Part shown: one piece after another, positions 1 to 11,760 of the stretch | Position numbering within the stretch: position 1 is the stretch's first letter | How the letters are laid out: every line of letters begins with the position of its first letter | From: Gonocerus acuteangulatus | Lineage: Eukaryota > Arthropoda > Insecta > Hemiptera > Coreidae | Assembly: GCA_946811695.1 (NCBI GenBank) | Contig: OX328123.1 | Coordinates: 13,257,662-13,321,661, forward strand | DNA length: 64,000 nucleotides | Direction: 5' to 3' | Notes under the pieces: model-generated | The model's database searches: none | What the model saw: only the letters and a program-made list of their open reading frames with translations | Told to the model about the DNA's origin: nothing | Position numbers and translations under genes: made by a program

Positions 1-36
1 ACGTTGGGTTCGTTTCCCATTCATTTTATAACTTAA

Positions 37-68
<32 letters not shown>

Positions 69-277
69 GTATATAGGTAGATACAGGGTGGGCCGGGAGT
101 AGTGTGTAAGTCTCAAGTTACAGGAAATGCTTTCTGGAGGCTCTGAAGCTAAAAAAGCCGGGCTGAACAACATTTTTTAGACTCGAAGTCTTGGTAACTT
201 TTCAACAGGTGGTGTTAGAGGAAAAACCTTCAAAATAATGTTTCAGACGATGAAATTCTAAAGATTTTGGCACCGAG
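1..277. other. AT-rich DNA with (TA)n tract, unassigned
   Basis: A (TA)n tract lies at about 38-76. At 94 the sequence TACAGGGTGGGCC resembles the CAGGGTG start of the long-TIR element at 30120, but no matching right end was found here. No coding signal is visible on either strand. Confidence 0.5.
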
Positions 278-467
278 GAATCTAATTTTGCATCACGGGA
301 TCTTGATATTCGTTTAATCTATTTTTAATAATTTAACCAGCGTTGATCAAGGACCCCTGTTGTGATTCAGTTATACTAATGTTCTAATACCAACGCTGAA
401 AAAAACACTGATTATTAAAAAATAGACCCAAAGAATCTCGGTATCGCGTGATGCAAAATTAGATTCT
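278..467. repeat. Foldback (inverted repeat), MITE-like
   Basis: The left arm at 278-346 and the right arm at about 391-467 are imperfect reverse complements. They share the AATCTAATTTTGCATCACG block and an AATAATTTAACCAGCGTTG-like inner part. The spacer is about 45 nt. No clear target-site duplication was found, so the class is unknown. It is probably a decayed non-autonomous DNA transposon. Confidence 0.5.
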
Positions 468-489
468 TTGGACCCAGAATATGCAAACA

Positions 490-2460
490 ACCTTCGTTTA
501 AAGCTTTTTTTCTTTAAGGAATTCTGAATCTAGAATCCAAAAATCTGGACCTAGAGGGAAAATTATGGTAGATATTCTAAAAGACTATGATTTATTTATT
601 TATTTATAAAATGTCCAAAAACTAAGACCATTTTTGGTCAGCACAATGCAAAATGATTCTCCAAACGACATGGCAAGAAACGAAATATTCACTGTACCCG
701 AATTGTATTGATAATCAAACTAAAACAATTGGTTATCAGAGAAAACAGTTGTTTTTTAAATAAATTATTGAGTTGAAGACCCCGGACGTATCATAATTAA
801 AAAAAAAATTAAGAAAGGATAGAGAGGAACCGGATGTGGACAGAAAGTGCTAAAAAAGAACCCCAGAAATAAGAGTGTGCCTAAAAGAGCGGCAGACCGT
901 AGCCGGCACACACCTGCTCTGGAAGCTTTTGTTCTAAGAGTTTCAGGGTCGGGAAGTACAATACACTCGGTACTAGACAGCACTAAGGTACATATATACA
1001 ATACGGATGTATGTTCTTAAGTAGTCACTTACAATTTGCTAAAGGGGAAACATGGAAATCTCGGATTCTATGCGGTTTTCATTATATCGCCGAATTCCTC
1101 GATATTTTTTGCATTTCTTGTATAATACGTGGGAATTTTTAAACTTCATTTCAACATTTTCGCTACAAATTACAACATATAATACAAAAATATACCAACA
1201 TAACACCTGCTACGCTGGCAAGCGTCACGCCGAGCGCCAGAAATCGGTTAAGTCCTAATTGGGTAAGAGAAAACGTCCGATTTTTAGAAAAATCCATATT
1301 TCGAACTCATGCTCTTTGTCAGCCTTATTCGCCTAAAAAATAAATATAAACAATTGCAAAAGGGAATAATCACAAGAGAAAACAAAATTTTACTCCATGA
1401 AAATAGGTGATCAAACATTTATTAGGTGCAAATTCAGTAAACAAAGGTTTTTATGAGCAAATCGAATAGTGATTATATACAGATACGTATTAGTTAAAAT
1501 TAATTTAAAAAATTAACATAGGCCCCAAGTGCTTCTTATTACAAATAATACTTAATCCTATGTCGTGAGCTTTTTATGATTTTATGATTATATTTAATTG
1601 AAATACATTTATATTCGAGTGAAAAAAAAAAAAAACTGATAATACTTGAATAAAGAAATTATTAGTAATTTTGTAATAATTTTTGTTTCATTTTTTTTTT
1701 CCCCCTTTAAAAATGTTTTTTCCTTAACATTTTATTGCTGTTAATTAGTAACTTTTTATGTGTTTGGAGTCTTTATTTTATGCCTAGTTCCTAGTTTTAT
1801 GGTTTATTCCTTGTAGACTTAGAATAACCATTAAACAAAGTGTTTATTGAGTCCTCTTTTTGTACTATGGGAAATGACAAGAAATATCTTGTTGTTATTT
1901 ATTGGTTTCTTATGCACGGATCTATTTTTAATCGAGTATCTGTTTGTAATTAAATAGTATATCCATTATTTTTGTCATTTTATTTATTTATTTTTCAATC
2001 AGAAGTTAACCATGAGAAAATAAATGAGTTACAATTTTCGATTTGACGTTTGCAATTAAAAAAAAAATAAAAAAAGTTCAACTCAATAAATAATATGTTG
2101 AATATAAATAAAAGGACGGTAGAATTGTGAAGACACGAAGCGAATGTTGGCGAGGTTAACGAAGGCCACCTGGTCCGTTATTATACCAGCGAGATAACTG
2201 TTCCTTAGACAAGGTGAATTTGTCTTAACTCTTTTTAATACCAGATAAGGATAGAATGAGTTTAAGGAATTAGGTGCTTGGCATGTTAACGATATCCGTG
2301 GAAGTTGTGTACTCGTGTTTTGATTATAAGTCAAGTGCAATTAACATATTCCGAAGTAAATTCAAAAATAAGGTATCAGCTTTAATTAGCGAACACCATC
2401 TCTGCCTACGACATTGGTGCAGCCCAGAAGTGCTGACAAAGAATCTCGATGTTACAAGCT
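490..2460. other. AT-rich intergenic DNA, no recognised gene
   Basis: Short open frames occur here (for example 1052-1258 on the plus strand), but none shows a known motif, a long open frame or codon structure. Runs of A and T are common, for example about 1623-1635 and 1690-1705. I see nothing here that can be assigned. Confidence 0.5.
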
Positions 2461-2466
2461 CTTACG

Positions 2467-2567
2467 GAGACAAGGAATTCGATTTTTCCTTTCTTTCAGA
2501 ATATTATTGTGCCAAATTTTATCAAAATTTAGTTTTTTGTATACATTAGAGAGCTAACAGACAAATA

Positions 2568-2634
<67 letters not shown>

Positions 2635-2728
2635 CTGTTAGCTCTCTAATGTATACAAAAAATTAAATGTTGATAAAATTTGGCACAATAATATTCTGAA
2701 AGAAAGGAAAAATCGAATTCCTTGTCTC
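2467..2728. repeat. Near-perfect foldback around a (TA)n tract
   Basis: Arms of about 100 nt at 2467-2567 and 2630-2728 are reverse complements with only a few mismatches. They flank a 60-bp (TA)n tract at about 2571-2630. The arms include GAGACAAGGAATTCGATTTT and, next to the TA tract, TTTGTCTGTTAGCTC. That inner motif resembles the TTTGTCTGTTCGCTC motif beside the TA tract of F1 elements. It may be an inverted duplication of a fragment of such an element. Both strands would fold into a long hairpin. Confidence 0.8.
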
Positions 2729-2739
2729 AGTAAAAGCTG

Positions 2740-5045
2740 GTTTTTGGTGCAATTAACCGGACAAATATTGTACTAGCGATGTTCATTGCGTCAATGGGAT
2801 TTTGGTTCACCTTAATTAGTAATTAAGCGTAGGGAATAGATTGAAACCCCTTTCAATCAAAAACTTTGCACTTGCTTGAAACTTAATTAGTTTGTTTCAC
2901 ATTCATCTTAACAAATATTTATACGTTTGGGTTATGTGTTTAGTAGGCAGATTAACAAAAAAAAAAAAAAATAACGAATGTGAATATTTTATAAACATAT
3001 ACGAGCAATTTTATGCCCCTCTTTGAAACAAAAAAAAAAAAAAAAAAATCAAATCAAAATGCCTAAAATCTGATGATACCTTCGTTGTAATCATTGAAAT
3101 TCTGAATCAATTTGTAGCAAAATATTTAAAACTAAAATTTCGATAGGATAATAGTATTTGAAAAAAAGATGTTTGATTTTTTTTAATTTGTTGGCTTCGT
3201 CCATTCAATGCTTTCCAGTTCACGCGAGTTTGACACATTTGCCAATGTATTGGCAGCGATGTTTAGCCTGGTAGAAGAATAAATTATCACCCTGGTTTTC
3301 ATATTATATCCGGTTTTTTTTTATCAGCCCGACATTTGACATATCTCAAAGGTAACCGGTAAATCTTGTGTCAAGAAAAATTAGTGTAACCAAAAATATT
3401 CCTGCATTGAAACTAAGGTTGTTTGTTTGTTTGGATAATGTGGGGCGAAAAACCTCACGGTTGTCAGCGCTCTACTATGTTATTGTAATGCGCAACCACA
3501 CATCCCATGCTACTGGTGAAGGGCGTGCTTTCCTAAAGAAGTCAGGAATTTTTTTTTTCCACAAACTAATGTGAAAGATTTGTTAAATACGCTGAAAATT
3601 TTGCACGTGAACTTCTACCATTGGACGACATTTCTAGCATCAATATTGGACGTTTGCCCATCTTATATGTTTATGAAACACACGAACCATAAACGGAGTG
3701 GTGGTTATACTTTTTGTCCTCGTTGCAATTCAATATCATAAGTCAATGGTGTCTAGTTATCAGAGTATAGTAACGCTTATGGTTTATATTCCCTTTAGCA
3801 GCCGGCATAAAAAGAATGTTTCAGGTCAGTAAGCTAACATCTTGCTGGCCTTAATAAGAGGAGAATGGAGATTAAGCACACTTTAAGGGGCTCTCATTGC
3901 ATTATAATTAGTTAATTTGCTTTCTTGCTAAGTTGGGCATGTCGGAGAGAAATTGTGCCGAGAATAGTTTGTGAGGCCTTCAGAACGCTGGTCCATAGGA
4001 CAGGTGGGTGCATATCCTGGACTTCCTCACGCCACCTGTGCACTAACGCACGTGCGGACGACCTCGCTGTACTTGTCTCAGAGTGATATCAGAATACGAC
4101 CGATTGTATATTGGTTTAATGCTCTATGAATTGTAAATAATTTAGCTTGAGCTTTGCTGGAGGAAAACTGTTGTCATTCCTTGTGGCGGAGAAAAGTGAC
4201 GACGCACAGTGGTGCCAGAGCGGAAAAAAGTCGATACGAAGGCATTCCCATTAATTTAGGCCCTATGTCAGAATAATGGAAGTTTGGCCATATTACAAAC
4301 TACACTAAATGAGTGATATATAATTGTAAAACGGGAAGAAAAATTGTCAATTTGTTCCCTGATCTGCGATGGTCAACTTACCTACACATCAGTAAAACTG
4401 GGCATTAAAAAAAAACAATAAACCGCTTTACAACACTAAAAGTTACGAATTTTAAATAAGCAACAGCTGTGATTACGAAAAAAAGCTCCAGCTTCCTCTG
4501 AGATGTGGAAGATTACTTTTCAAAGTAGACATGTTAAAGTAAATTTGATAACAAAAAATCATCTGCCTATCCAATCATAGCACGTTAAAGAAAGGAAAGT
4601 ATTAGTGTGAGCGTTTGTTTGTTGCACTATCTAGTTTGCCCAATTGGCAAAAATAATACATGTCCGCACGTCAAAACGCTTAATTTGAGTTTATTATTGA
4701 TGGTAACGTTTAGTCAGGAGCTCTGACGAGTCCAAATTAAATACCGCGATTTGTGTGAGTGCTTGTGGGGGTGCACAAATTTCGACATATTCCTTCAATA
4801 TAATCACGCTCAACTAATTTAAATATACATTGAAAATACTTGTTGCAACTGGTTTTGACGAGTACAACATATTCTGAAAATTTCAAAACATGTTGACGTC
4901 CAACACTTTTTATGTTACGTACTATAAATTAAATTTTCTATAAATAAAAATAATTGAACTTGATGTATTTTTTTTGTTCTGAGTCAAATGAGACCGGCCC
5001 CAGGTTTCTACATTAATCCGTTTTCGAGATATTGAATCGTTTCCA
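2740..5045. other. Intergenic DNA, no recognised feature
   Basis: Poly-A runs occur at about 2959-2972 and 3031-3047. A moderately GC-richer patch at about 3930-4090 has no open frame or splice pattern I can defend. No transposase, RT or RNA gene motif was found. Confidence 0.45.
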
Positions 5046-5719
5046 CTTTTTGGCCATTAGTCGATAGTTACTATCGATATATAGATAGTTGATGACTATC
5101 AATTGTAGCTATCGATAGCCATGAACTATCGATAGAGTTTTTACTTTTTTTTAGAATTGAAGTTCTCATCATCTGGAGGGGTTTGGTATTAAATACTGAC
5201 ACGTCTGGTGAATTAAATACTGAAAACGGAGCTTCTGGTGAATACAACCAACTACATAATGTAGCCAGAAAATACCTTTGTGTTCCAGGCTCATCAGTAG
5301 CCTCAGAACGTGTATTTTCAGCCGCTGGAAAAATCTTTTCGGAGTAGCGGAACAGAATGAGCCAAAGAAAAGCGGAAATGTTGGTCTTCCCTTCCGGTAA
5401 TATGTGGCTCAAGGAGCACAATTAAATAGTTTGAAATAATTGCTCTTTTTTGTGCCTCTTGATATCTTATTCTTTGGAAATGCTTTTTATAAATTTAAAT
5501 AAATTCATTTTTCGTTTTAAACCTTGTTGTAATCTTATAAATATACCTAATCCAGCTAGTAATAGATAATCCAATTCAATAACATTAAATTCATCATTGG
5601 GCAGGTATGTAAGGAATAGGGAAAGCCAATATCGAATAACTATCGATAGTATCGATATATTTTAACCGATAGTATCGGCCTATCGATAGTCCTGAACTAT
5701 CGACTATCGCCCATCCCTA
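5046..5719 (+). mobile_element. hAT element, internally deleted copy
   Basis: Both ends are rich in TATCGATAGT inverted repeats. The right end reads CGACTATCGCCCATCCCTA, the reverse complement of the TAGGGATGGGCGATAG terminus of the longer copy at 37660-40046. The left end (TTGGCCATTAGTCGATAG) is a diverged version of that terminus. Only the last part of the transposase remains. The flanking 8-mers do not match, so no TSD is preserved. The 3' subterminal part at 5505-5530 is the empty site for the F1 insertion found in the other copy. Confidence 0.75.
5154..5424 (+). pseudogene. hAT transposase C-terminal dimerisation domain, broken
   Basis: The plus-strand translation contains the hAT C-terminal signature SSVASERVFSAAGKIFSE, preceded by a conserved LHNVARKYLCVPG stretch and ending KEHN before a TAA at about 5422. 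This is the hAT-C dimerisation region, about the last 85 residues of a transposase that is normally more than 500. A TAG interrupts the frame right after KIFSE (about 5345). The copy on the minus strand at 39666-39908 is open at the same place. No DDE catalytic core is present, so this cannot encode an active transposase. Confidence 0.8.
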
Positions 5720-5833
5720 CTGTGCGACGTTCAGTATCCATTGGGGTACTCTACCAGAGTGCTTAGGCATAACTCGTTCGTTCTCAAGTCATTTGAAGGA
5801 ACTAGTATCTACTCTGTCCAAACTTATTTACAG

Positions 5834-5870
5834 CCCTCATGAAGGCTTGAACCTCAAGCCGAAACGACGG
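5834..5870 (+). ncRNA. Hammerhead ribozyme-like motif (Penelope-like element end)
   Basis: The core reads CTCATGA, then a perfect 6-bp stem GGCTTG/CAAGCC with a 5-nt loop, then GAAACGACGG. This matches the minimal type I hammerhead layout (CUGANGA, stem II, GAAA, short stem III) carried by Penelope-like element ends, except that G in CUGAUGA is C. Such motifs self-cleave Penelope-like transcripts in known cases. The change at a core base suggests reduced or no activity. Confidence 0.55.
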
Positions 5871-6413
5871 GAAGAATATAAAACAGTATTTATTTCAAAA
5901 ATTCACCCATTCAAAATCTATCTTCTCATTAAATTTTCGACACTTAGTTACAAAACAATGGTCTTTGTTAGTTTTATTATGTATGTCATACTATAGATTT
6001 TTCGAACGGTACGACCACTGCCGTAAGAACAACTCCGCTTACAAGGACCGGAATCCGGTAAACCCGAGGATACCTTAAGGAGATGGAGTGAAGTAACGGA
6101 GTGAAGCGTGGCCTACACCCAAGCTCGTCTTGTTATGCTGATTGTGAGTTTGTCGCACACTGGAGCAGTTTCCTAACGGTACGCTCTCTTCATTACTGGG
6201 ACTGCACGACTCATAGTCAGAAGGAATATGGAGGACAATGAAGAACTCTAGGGGTTCACACGTTTTTTTAGAATTATTTCTTCCGTCCTGGAACGGGCCT
6301 TCAGCGGGAGTGTTGTTTTTTTTTTTAAGAAAGAAGATTCTAAAATATTCTATCCCTTAATAATTTTTTTTTCACTTAAAATCTCTTTGGCGGAAGGCTA
6401 ATAATAAAAAAAG

Positions 6414-7713
6414 GTCCGACTCGCAGGAACTGCATCATCTTAGCGCGGTTCCGTTCTTATCTCTAGACTCATTTAAAATGATTAAAATAGAAGCTGTTAT
6501 TATTTTGGGTCCACATTTCTAGAAAGCATGAAAATTAGATAGTTAGCCGTTGAGGTGATAAGTAAAAATGGAATGGGTGGGATTCGGCTAAAGAAACCTT
6601 AATACGATTTTTGTTAAAAAATCTATATTTAGGACGTTTTAGCTACTCATTGGTAGCCTTCGTCAGCAATGAAAGTGCCGGGAGGCAGAGGAGGACCAAA
6701 GTTGACAGTTCCATCTTTACTTTCAAGAAAGGTCTTATTTACGATCTTACCTGGATGGGTCCCCGCCCTAGGAAGGACCCCGCTAAGCATTTGAAAAGCT
6801 ATATCTTGGAAATCCATATCTCTAAGATTAAATTGTTTTTCTTATTTTTCTTAACCTGATTTATTATCAAATACATTATCCAACTATAAGCAGTTAAAAA
6901 ATAACAAGGAATAAAAACAGACAAAAAGAACAGTTCGAATAAGCGAAATAAATTACTTTAAAGTTTTATGCACTTATTTCTCCGATTGACATCGTCTAAT
7001 CAAAACTTTCATCAGAACCTTTTTTGTAGAGCATTTAGTAAGCTTTCTAATGGTATTCTTCCGTTTACCAAGAGTCTCAACCTTTTTCGAGATATTAAGG
7101 AAAGTATAAAAAGTTACCAAAACTTTTTATGTCTGTTAATAAAATATTTTATTCTAACCCTTCCTTAACTCCAAACGTAACACAAATTTCAACATATTAG
7201 TTTTAATGAATGTAGAACATGCAGAAAATGTTTCAACTGAATCCCATGATTCTAAGTACCCAAACCAAAAACGGTATTCAAAAACTATTTTTCCAATTTT
7301 CTCGAAAACGGTTAAAGCTGTCGCCTTGAATGGTTTCATTCGTTTTCCTAGCCCAAGAAGGCTATAAAACGAGTGCTTACAAGCTTATGAACTCAAAATC
7401 GTAAGAGTTACGATTTTTTTTTGCGCGCATTTCGCCCCAAACGCCATCTTCCAGTGGACGGATTTTGCTGGTTAACGAACTTGACCTTTCAAATTGGACG
7501 ACGGATTTTTGTACCAAATGTTATCAAAATCGGACCTTTCGTATTCTACCTAGAGAGCGAACAGACAAATATATATACAAATTTGAACCACCATCATTTT
7601 CGGTCTCTAGGGGTTCTGAAACGCAAAACTTTCTAGTCGGCACTTCTGGATTGCGTCATGAGATCAACCTTATAAACGGGGTTCCTACCTATGGGGGAGG
7701 GAGGAACCGCGCT
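6414..7713 (-). mobile_element. F1 Helentron-like non-autonomous element (copy 1)
   Basis: In its own orientation (minus strand) the element starts AGCGCGGTTCCTCCCTCCC, with a hairpin closing on GGTAGGAACCCCG. It ends with an inverted copy of the first 11 bases (GGAACCGCGCT), then a small CGCAG..CTGCG-like hairpin and GAGTCGGAC. T-runs flank it. This is the subterminal-inverted-repeat design known for Helentron-derived elements (HINE/DINE-1). It holds no replication protein gene, so it would depend on a helper not seen here. A Penelope-like fragment lies inside, at about 6528-6720. Confidence 0.65.
6632..6667 (-). ncRNA. Degenerate hammerhead-like motif inside F1 copy 1
   Basis: On the minus strand the core reads CTGACGA (fits CUGANGA), stem II GGCTAC/GTAGC, then AAAACGTCC where GAAACGTC is expected. 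The flanking GTTAGCCGTTGAGGTGA at 6542 also occurs, inverted, beside the motifs at 11740. This is therefore the same Penelope-like family. The GAAA to AAAA change suggests it is inactive. Confidence 0.5.
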
Positions 7714-9137
7714 AAAACATCAATAATTCAACTCAAAATCATTCGTAGATAAAAATATGAAATCAACTAAAATTGTCAAAGTGATGGCACCAATCGATTT
7801 TATAGTTAGCACCCATGAACATAATCGCATTTTATAAGCTAAAATCAGCTGATAGGCCTACCCACCATATTGAATATTTTAGTATGGACTTGGGGTTGGT
7901 TGAAGGTTTGGGATGAGCTGTACATAATTTTTACTGGTATGACTAGAAATATTTTTAGTTCTGGCCTCCTCAAAATGTTCCAGAAGGGAACATTGAATAA
8001 ATGATTAGGAGCTGAAGTGATTCACATTAAAGGGAATCACACTTCTCCTAACAACAAATAAAAATAATCATATTTGAGATGAAAAATAAATGAATCATGG
8101 AGGGAGGAACCAACTGCGCTAAAACTTGTGATTCACCGCACCAATTTGATGTGCTCTTTTAGAATATTTATAGCAAGAGTTATAGATTCTGTAACAATTG
8201 TTACAGAATCTAAATATCTTCTAAGACAGAAGACCAACATTTCTACCAAATTTCCTATGGAGGATGTGCTACCAAAATCTACTGTGGACCCTTTCTTGTA
8301 GGGAATCTAATAGGCGTTCGCATGGTTGTCGTTCACGATTTCTCAACCGCTTTGAGACATTTTACAAAATATACAGAAATTTCCAAAGTGGCTATAGTTT
8401 TTTTTTTGTAAATTTCTGCTCCATTCCAAACATAACCAAGATATATACAACTTTCTACGAATACATTTTGAGCAGCTGGAAAGTGATTAAAGAACTTCTT
8501 ACAAAAATTTTTTTTTTATTCTTATTTTCTCGGCAACTGTTAAATATTGAGTATGGTTTCATAGGATTCACCAGATCTAAATGCTGTTAAAAATTGTATC
8601 TGTTAGCCTATTAAAGCAAAACATAATTTTTCTCGCTTGATGTTCGGGGGGGGGGGGGCTGATTTTGATGGTAACGTACATTATCTTTCTTTTTGGATAA
8701 ATATGTTTTGGGCACTTCCTTCATTTTCCATATTTATTTTTTTACTTCAGTGCCTATTGAATTTCCTGTCCTATTTAACATGAAGTGGATACAAAATTTG
8801 AGCCATTTGTTAATCTGAAGTAAATTTTGAGTACCCGAAGGTGTATATTGGCGAGAGAAGTATTTGGTTGGGTGACTGTTCCAGTCGCTGAGTTCATCAA
8901 GATGGCGTTGGTTCGCCTCCTGGCATCTTCTGTTTTCAGGAACCATTGTACTACCAAGTTCTTCGTTAAACACAACCGGTGAATTAATGTGTTTAATCCG
9001 TTCAGGGAAAATCTACATCTAGGCTACGAGCCCAGGTTTTTTTAAAGGTTGCCATCACTAAACGTATAGTAAAAATACCCCAAATTGGTCACATTTGGAG
9101 TTAGGATTAATGTGAACTCAACGCAAAACTATAATAC
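7714..9137. repeat. Intergenic DNA with a 28-bp perfect palindrome
   Basis: A perfect palindrome lies at 8184-8211 (arms AGATTCTGTAACAA / TTGTTACAGAATCT). A 13-G run lies at 8646-8658. The phrase AGGAACCAACTGCGCTAAAA at about 8103 is a weak echo of the F1 5' end in minus orientation. No coding sequence is recognised. Confidence 0.5.
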
Positions 9138-9391
9138 AAGGGGTCGGGGCATAATATGGCCAAGCAACATTTTTAACTAAACTTAACTGTAGTTGCTATA
9201 TGTTGGATATTATGTGGGACAATCAGTCTATGGCGCAAATTCTACTAAAATATTACTACAAGCTCGGTATGCTACTCAATCTGGTTGCCCACAACCATTT
9301 CAACTGATAGTCCCACATAATATCCAACATATTGCAGCTACGGTTGTTTTGTTAAAAATGTTGCTTGGCACTATTTTGCCCCGACCCCTTA
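9138..9391. mobile_element. MITE with ~90-bp terminal inverted repeats
   Basis: The left end AAGGGGTCGGGGCATAATA is matched at the right end by TATTTTGCCCCGACCCCTT. The arms also share GCCAAGCAACATTTTTAAC and TATGTTGGATATTATGTGGGA. The element is about 254 bp and has no coding capacity. The flanks are too ambiguous to call the TSD (AC on both sides), so its superfamily is not assigned. Confidence 0.75.
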
Positions 9392-10650
9392 CATTGTCAA
9401 GCAAAATCGGGGGAGAGGTGCTTAACAGAATTGAGTTTTTTTTCTCTTTTATATAAATAATTTTGCCTCTACTCTTGAGGATAATTGGGAGTGTTGATCA
9501 AGAAAACTGCTGTAATTTAGAGAGCCTAAAACGTTTTAGACTGTTGTTTCTTCATATTTCAGGTCTTCCTGAAAAGTGTGTTGTACAAGAAATGCTTTCA
9601 TGTTCTATGTTTAATGTGGCATGGTTCAAGTTTTAGTGGGCGCAGAGCTTTTAGGAGGTTATGAAATATAAAAAGGGAAGATTGCTTTTTCTTTTATTGT
9701 AGTGGTTGTTTTTCTGTGGTATGTGCTCAGATTACATAGCTCAGGCGTTTATTACAAGACATTAGTTATAAATTGGTTAATCTAATTATGAAATCTTAAG
9801 CATGAAGTAGTCTTATCTCTGAGGTTTTTCTCCGACTGGGCTTTATGCCCGACATTAATTCATGTAGATAACGGTCCTTCGGTAACTAGCAACCGAAATC
9901 TCTATCTCGAAGCGTGTGTAAGCAAGAATATTTCACTACTCGCCTTGACAAAGGACTTCACGGTCAGAGAACTAAACCACCCCAAAGTACCGTGTAGCCT
10001 TTGGTGCAATATGAAAATAGCTTGCTATGACTACTCACGTTAGCTAACTCTTGCATAAGCGGTTCTTGGTATACATCGTATAAGGAAAGAGCATGTCCAC
10101 CGACCAGTCTGGTAAAGCCCGGCCATATTCGGGATGGTTGTGACTTTCAACGATTTCTCTCCCGGTGGGGTGCGATTCTGAAAAATTCTTACGTGTCCCG
10201 ATTGGAAAAATCTAGGGTCGCACTGGTTCTAAAACCCATTATCGTCTGTTTCCTATCTCTCTCTTTAGGGATGAAACCAGTTTATGACGTCGTCATATAT
10301 ATGTAAGTTTTCGCAGCATAGAGACTCCTGAAATCTCGATTTTCTCTAAATTGAGATTTCCAAACGCCACTTGAGATAGAACGTTATTAGGTCGAGCTAA
10401 TATGGCGCACAGACATCTTTGAACTTTTGCAGTCATGAACAATTTTTGACAAGAGTCTTCAGCCTTCAACGCTTCTGCATACCAGACACTTACTATCAGT
10501 GAAGATGCACCGAATGTTTGGCGAATAGTCTCGTGTTGAGAATTGAATAGTTAAGTATGAACTGATTGTGGTCCTTAAAAAAATGACCTTTTCTTTTGTT
10601 GTGGAAATGTTTTAAACTGAGTTTGGTTTCTTAAGAATAAAGAATAATGC
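9392..10650. other. Intergenic DNA, one weak exon-like signal
   Basis: A pyrimidine-rich CTTCATATTTCAG at about 9550-9562 is followed by a short open frame that ends in TAG after about 22 codons. This could be chance. The 9830-10260 stretch is less AT-rich than its surroundings but shows no motif I know. Confidence 0.4.
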
Positions 10651-10654
10651 ATCC

Positions 10655-10742
10655 AGAGAGGGAGAGGGAGAAAAAAAGAGGAAGTGGGGTGACTGGGAGA
10701 GAGAGAGAGGGAGGGAGAGAGAGAGAGGGAGGGAGAGAGAGA
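10655..10742. repeat. (GA)n/(GGGA)n purine-rich tract
   Basis: About 90 nt of almost pure purine on the plus strand, with interleaved GAGAGAGG and GGGAGGGAGA blocks. Such polypurine tracts can form triplex DNA. Nothing adjacent suggests a promoter. Confidence 0.85.
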
Positions 10743-10744
10743 TT

Positions 10745-11424
10745 TTTAAATTGTTAACATTTTTACTTCCTGATAGATTGGATCAATGTTACGTTAAAAG
10801 AAGTATACAATTTTTTCATAAAGCCAACCTCGAAAAGTACATATCTTTGGTAAATCTTACCTAAAAAGGAAAATTGATTGGCTCTGAGTATAGCCCCGAA
10901 ATGCACATTATACAAGGCCACACACAGCGGATAATTAAGAAATATTCAGTAATTAAATAAAAAAAAATCAAAAAAAAAATCGGAAGCTAAATAATGGCAT
11001 AGGAATGGGTTTTTGGGTCGTTACGGTTCAAACAAGAATCACCGGACTGGTATTATGCATTAAATACCTCTGACGTAACTTAAAATATTCAAGCTCCATA
11101 GAAAAACATAAAATTACACACTCTTTTTGATGATCTACAATTTTATTCCATCAAAATCATTAACTTTTTGTGTTTCTAAACTTAATAATAAATATTGATT
11201 TAGATGGACTAATATCCATACCTGATTCATATGTAAATAGACAAGAATTAATCACAGACATCTATTAGACCGAGGATATTCCCAGTAATTAAGTATGATA
11301 AATATGGAAATTAATATTTCCTCATATGTATCATAAAAAATGAAAGACTAAATGTCGGTTTGTTTGGAGTGGTCGCAAAACGTCCTCTAATCCACATGAG
11401 ACTAAAATTTATCTTAGGAAGTCA
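10745..11424. other. AT-rich intergenic DNA, nothing recognised
   Basis: No open frame with a recognisable motif, no inverted terminal repeat and no RNA gene signal was found in this stretch. Confidence 0.45.
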
Positions 11425-11487
11425 AGAGATGGTTGGGACTCAATTAGGAGGAAAAAACCGTCGGATCTTCTAGCAAAAATCTATATT

Positions 11488-11524
11488 GGAGGTTTCAGGT
11501 ACACTTTGGCAGCCTTCTTCAGCA
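11488..11524 (-). ncRNA. Hammerhead-like motif, minus strand
   Basis: The minus strand reads CTGAAGA (fits CUGANGA), GGCTGCC-AAAG-TGTACC (partly paired stem II), then TGAAACCTCC with GAAA intact. Both core strands are present. The imperfect stem II makes activity uncertain. Confidence 0.5.
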
Positions 11525-11627
11525 CTAAAAATGCTGAATTAATGGTTAAGCGCTGGTGACCAACTCTTAATCATGGTCACCTTAATGTTGTAGTGGTCTT
11601 CCTCCCTCCACTAGGCAATTTTTTAGT

Positions 11628-11663
11628 ATTGAAGAAGGTTGCCAAAGTGCAGCCGAAACGTCC
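11628..11663 (+). ncRNA. Hammerhead-like motif, plus strand
   Basis: Core TTGAAGA where CUGANGA is expected, stem II GGTTGC/GCAGCC, then GAAACGTCC exactly as in Penelope-like ribozymes. The first core C is T, so this copy is probably dead. Its position opposite the minus-strand motif defines the inverted pair. Confidence 0.5.
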
Positions 11664-11760
11664 AAAATAAATTTTTGCTTTAAGTTCTGACGTTTTATTT
11701 TACTAGCCGAGTCCCAACAATCCCTTGACTTCGCGTCACCTCAACGGCTAACTATCCTTA

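Larger units (their letters stand above)
11425..11760. mobile_element. Penelope-like element ends in inverted arrangement
   Basis: Two related segments face each other. Minus strand: about 11460-11530, with CTGAAGAAGGCTGCC and GAAACCTCC. Plus strand: about 11626-11690, with TTGAAGAAGGTTGCC and GCAGCCGAAACGTCC, followed by AAAATAAATTTTTGC. Both match the hammerhead-bearing terminal repeats of Penelope-like retroelements. GGTTGGGACTCAATTAG near 11432 pairs with CTAGCCGAGTCCCAACAATC near 11704. The outer part CACCTCAACGGCTAACTATC recurs inside F1 copy 1. No RT/GIY-YIG coding sequence lies between them. Confidence 0.55.

Noticed and set aside
9540..9640. Possible exon after TTTCAG at 9562
   Set aside because: Only about 22 codons, no upstream partner and no recognised peptide; too weak to call.
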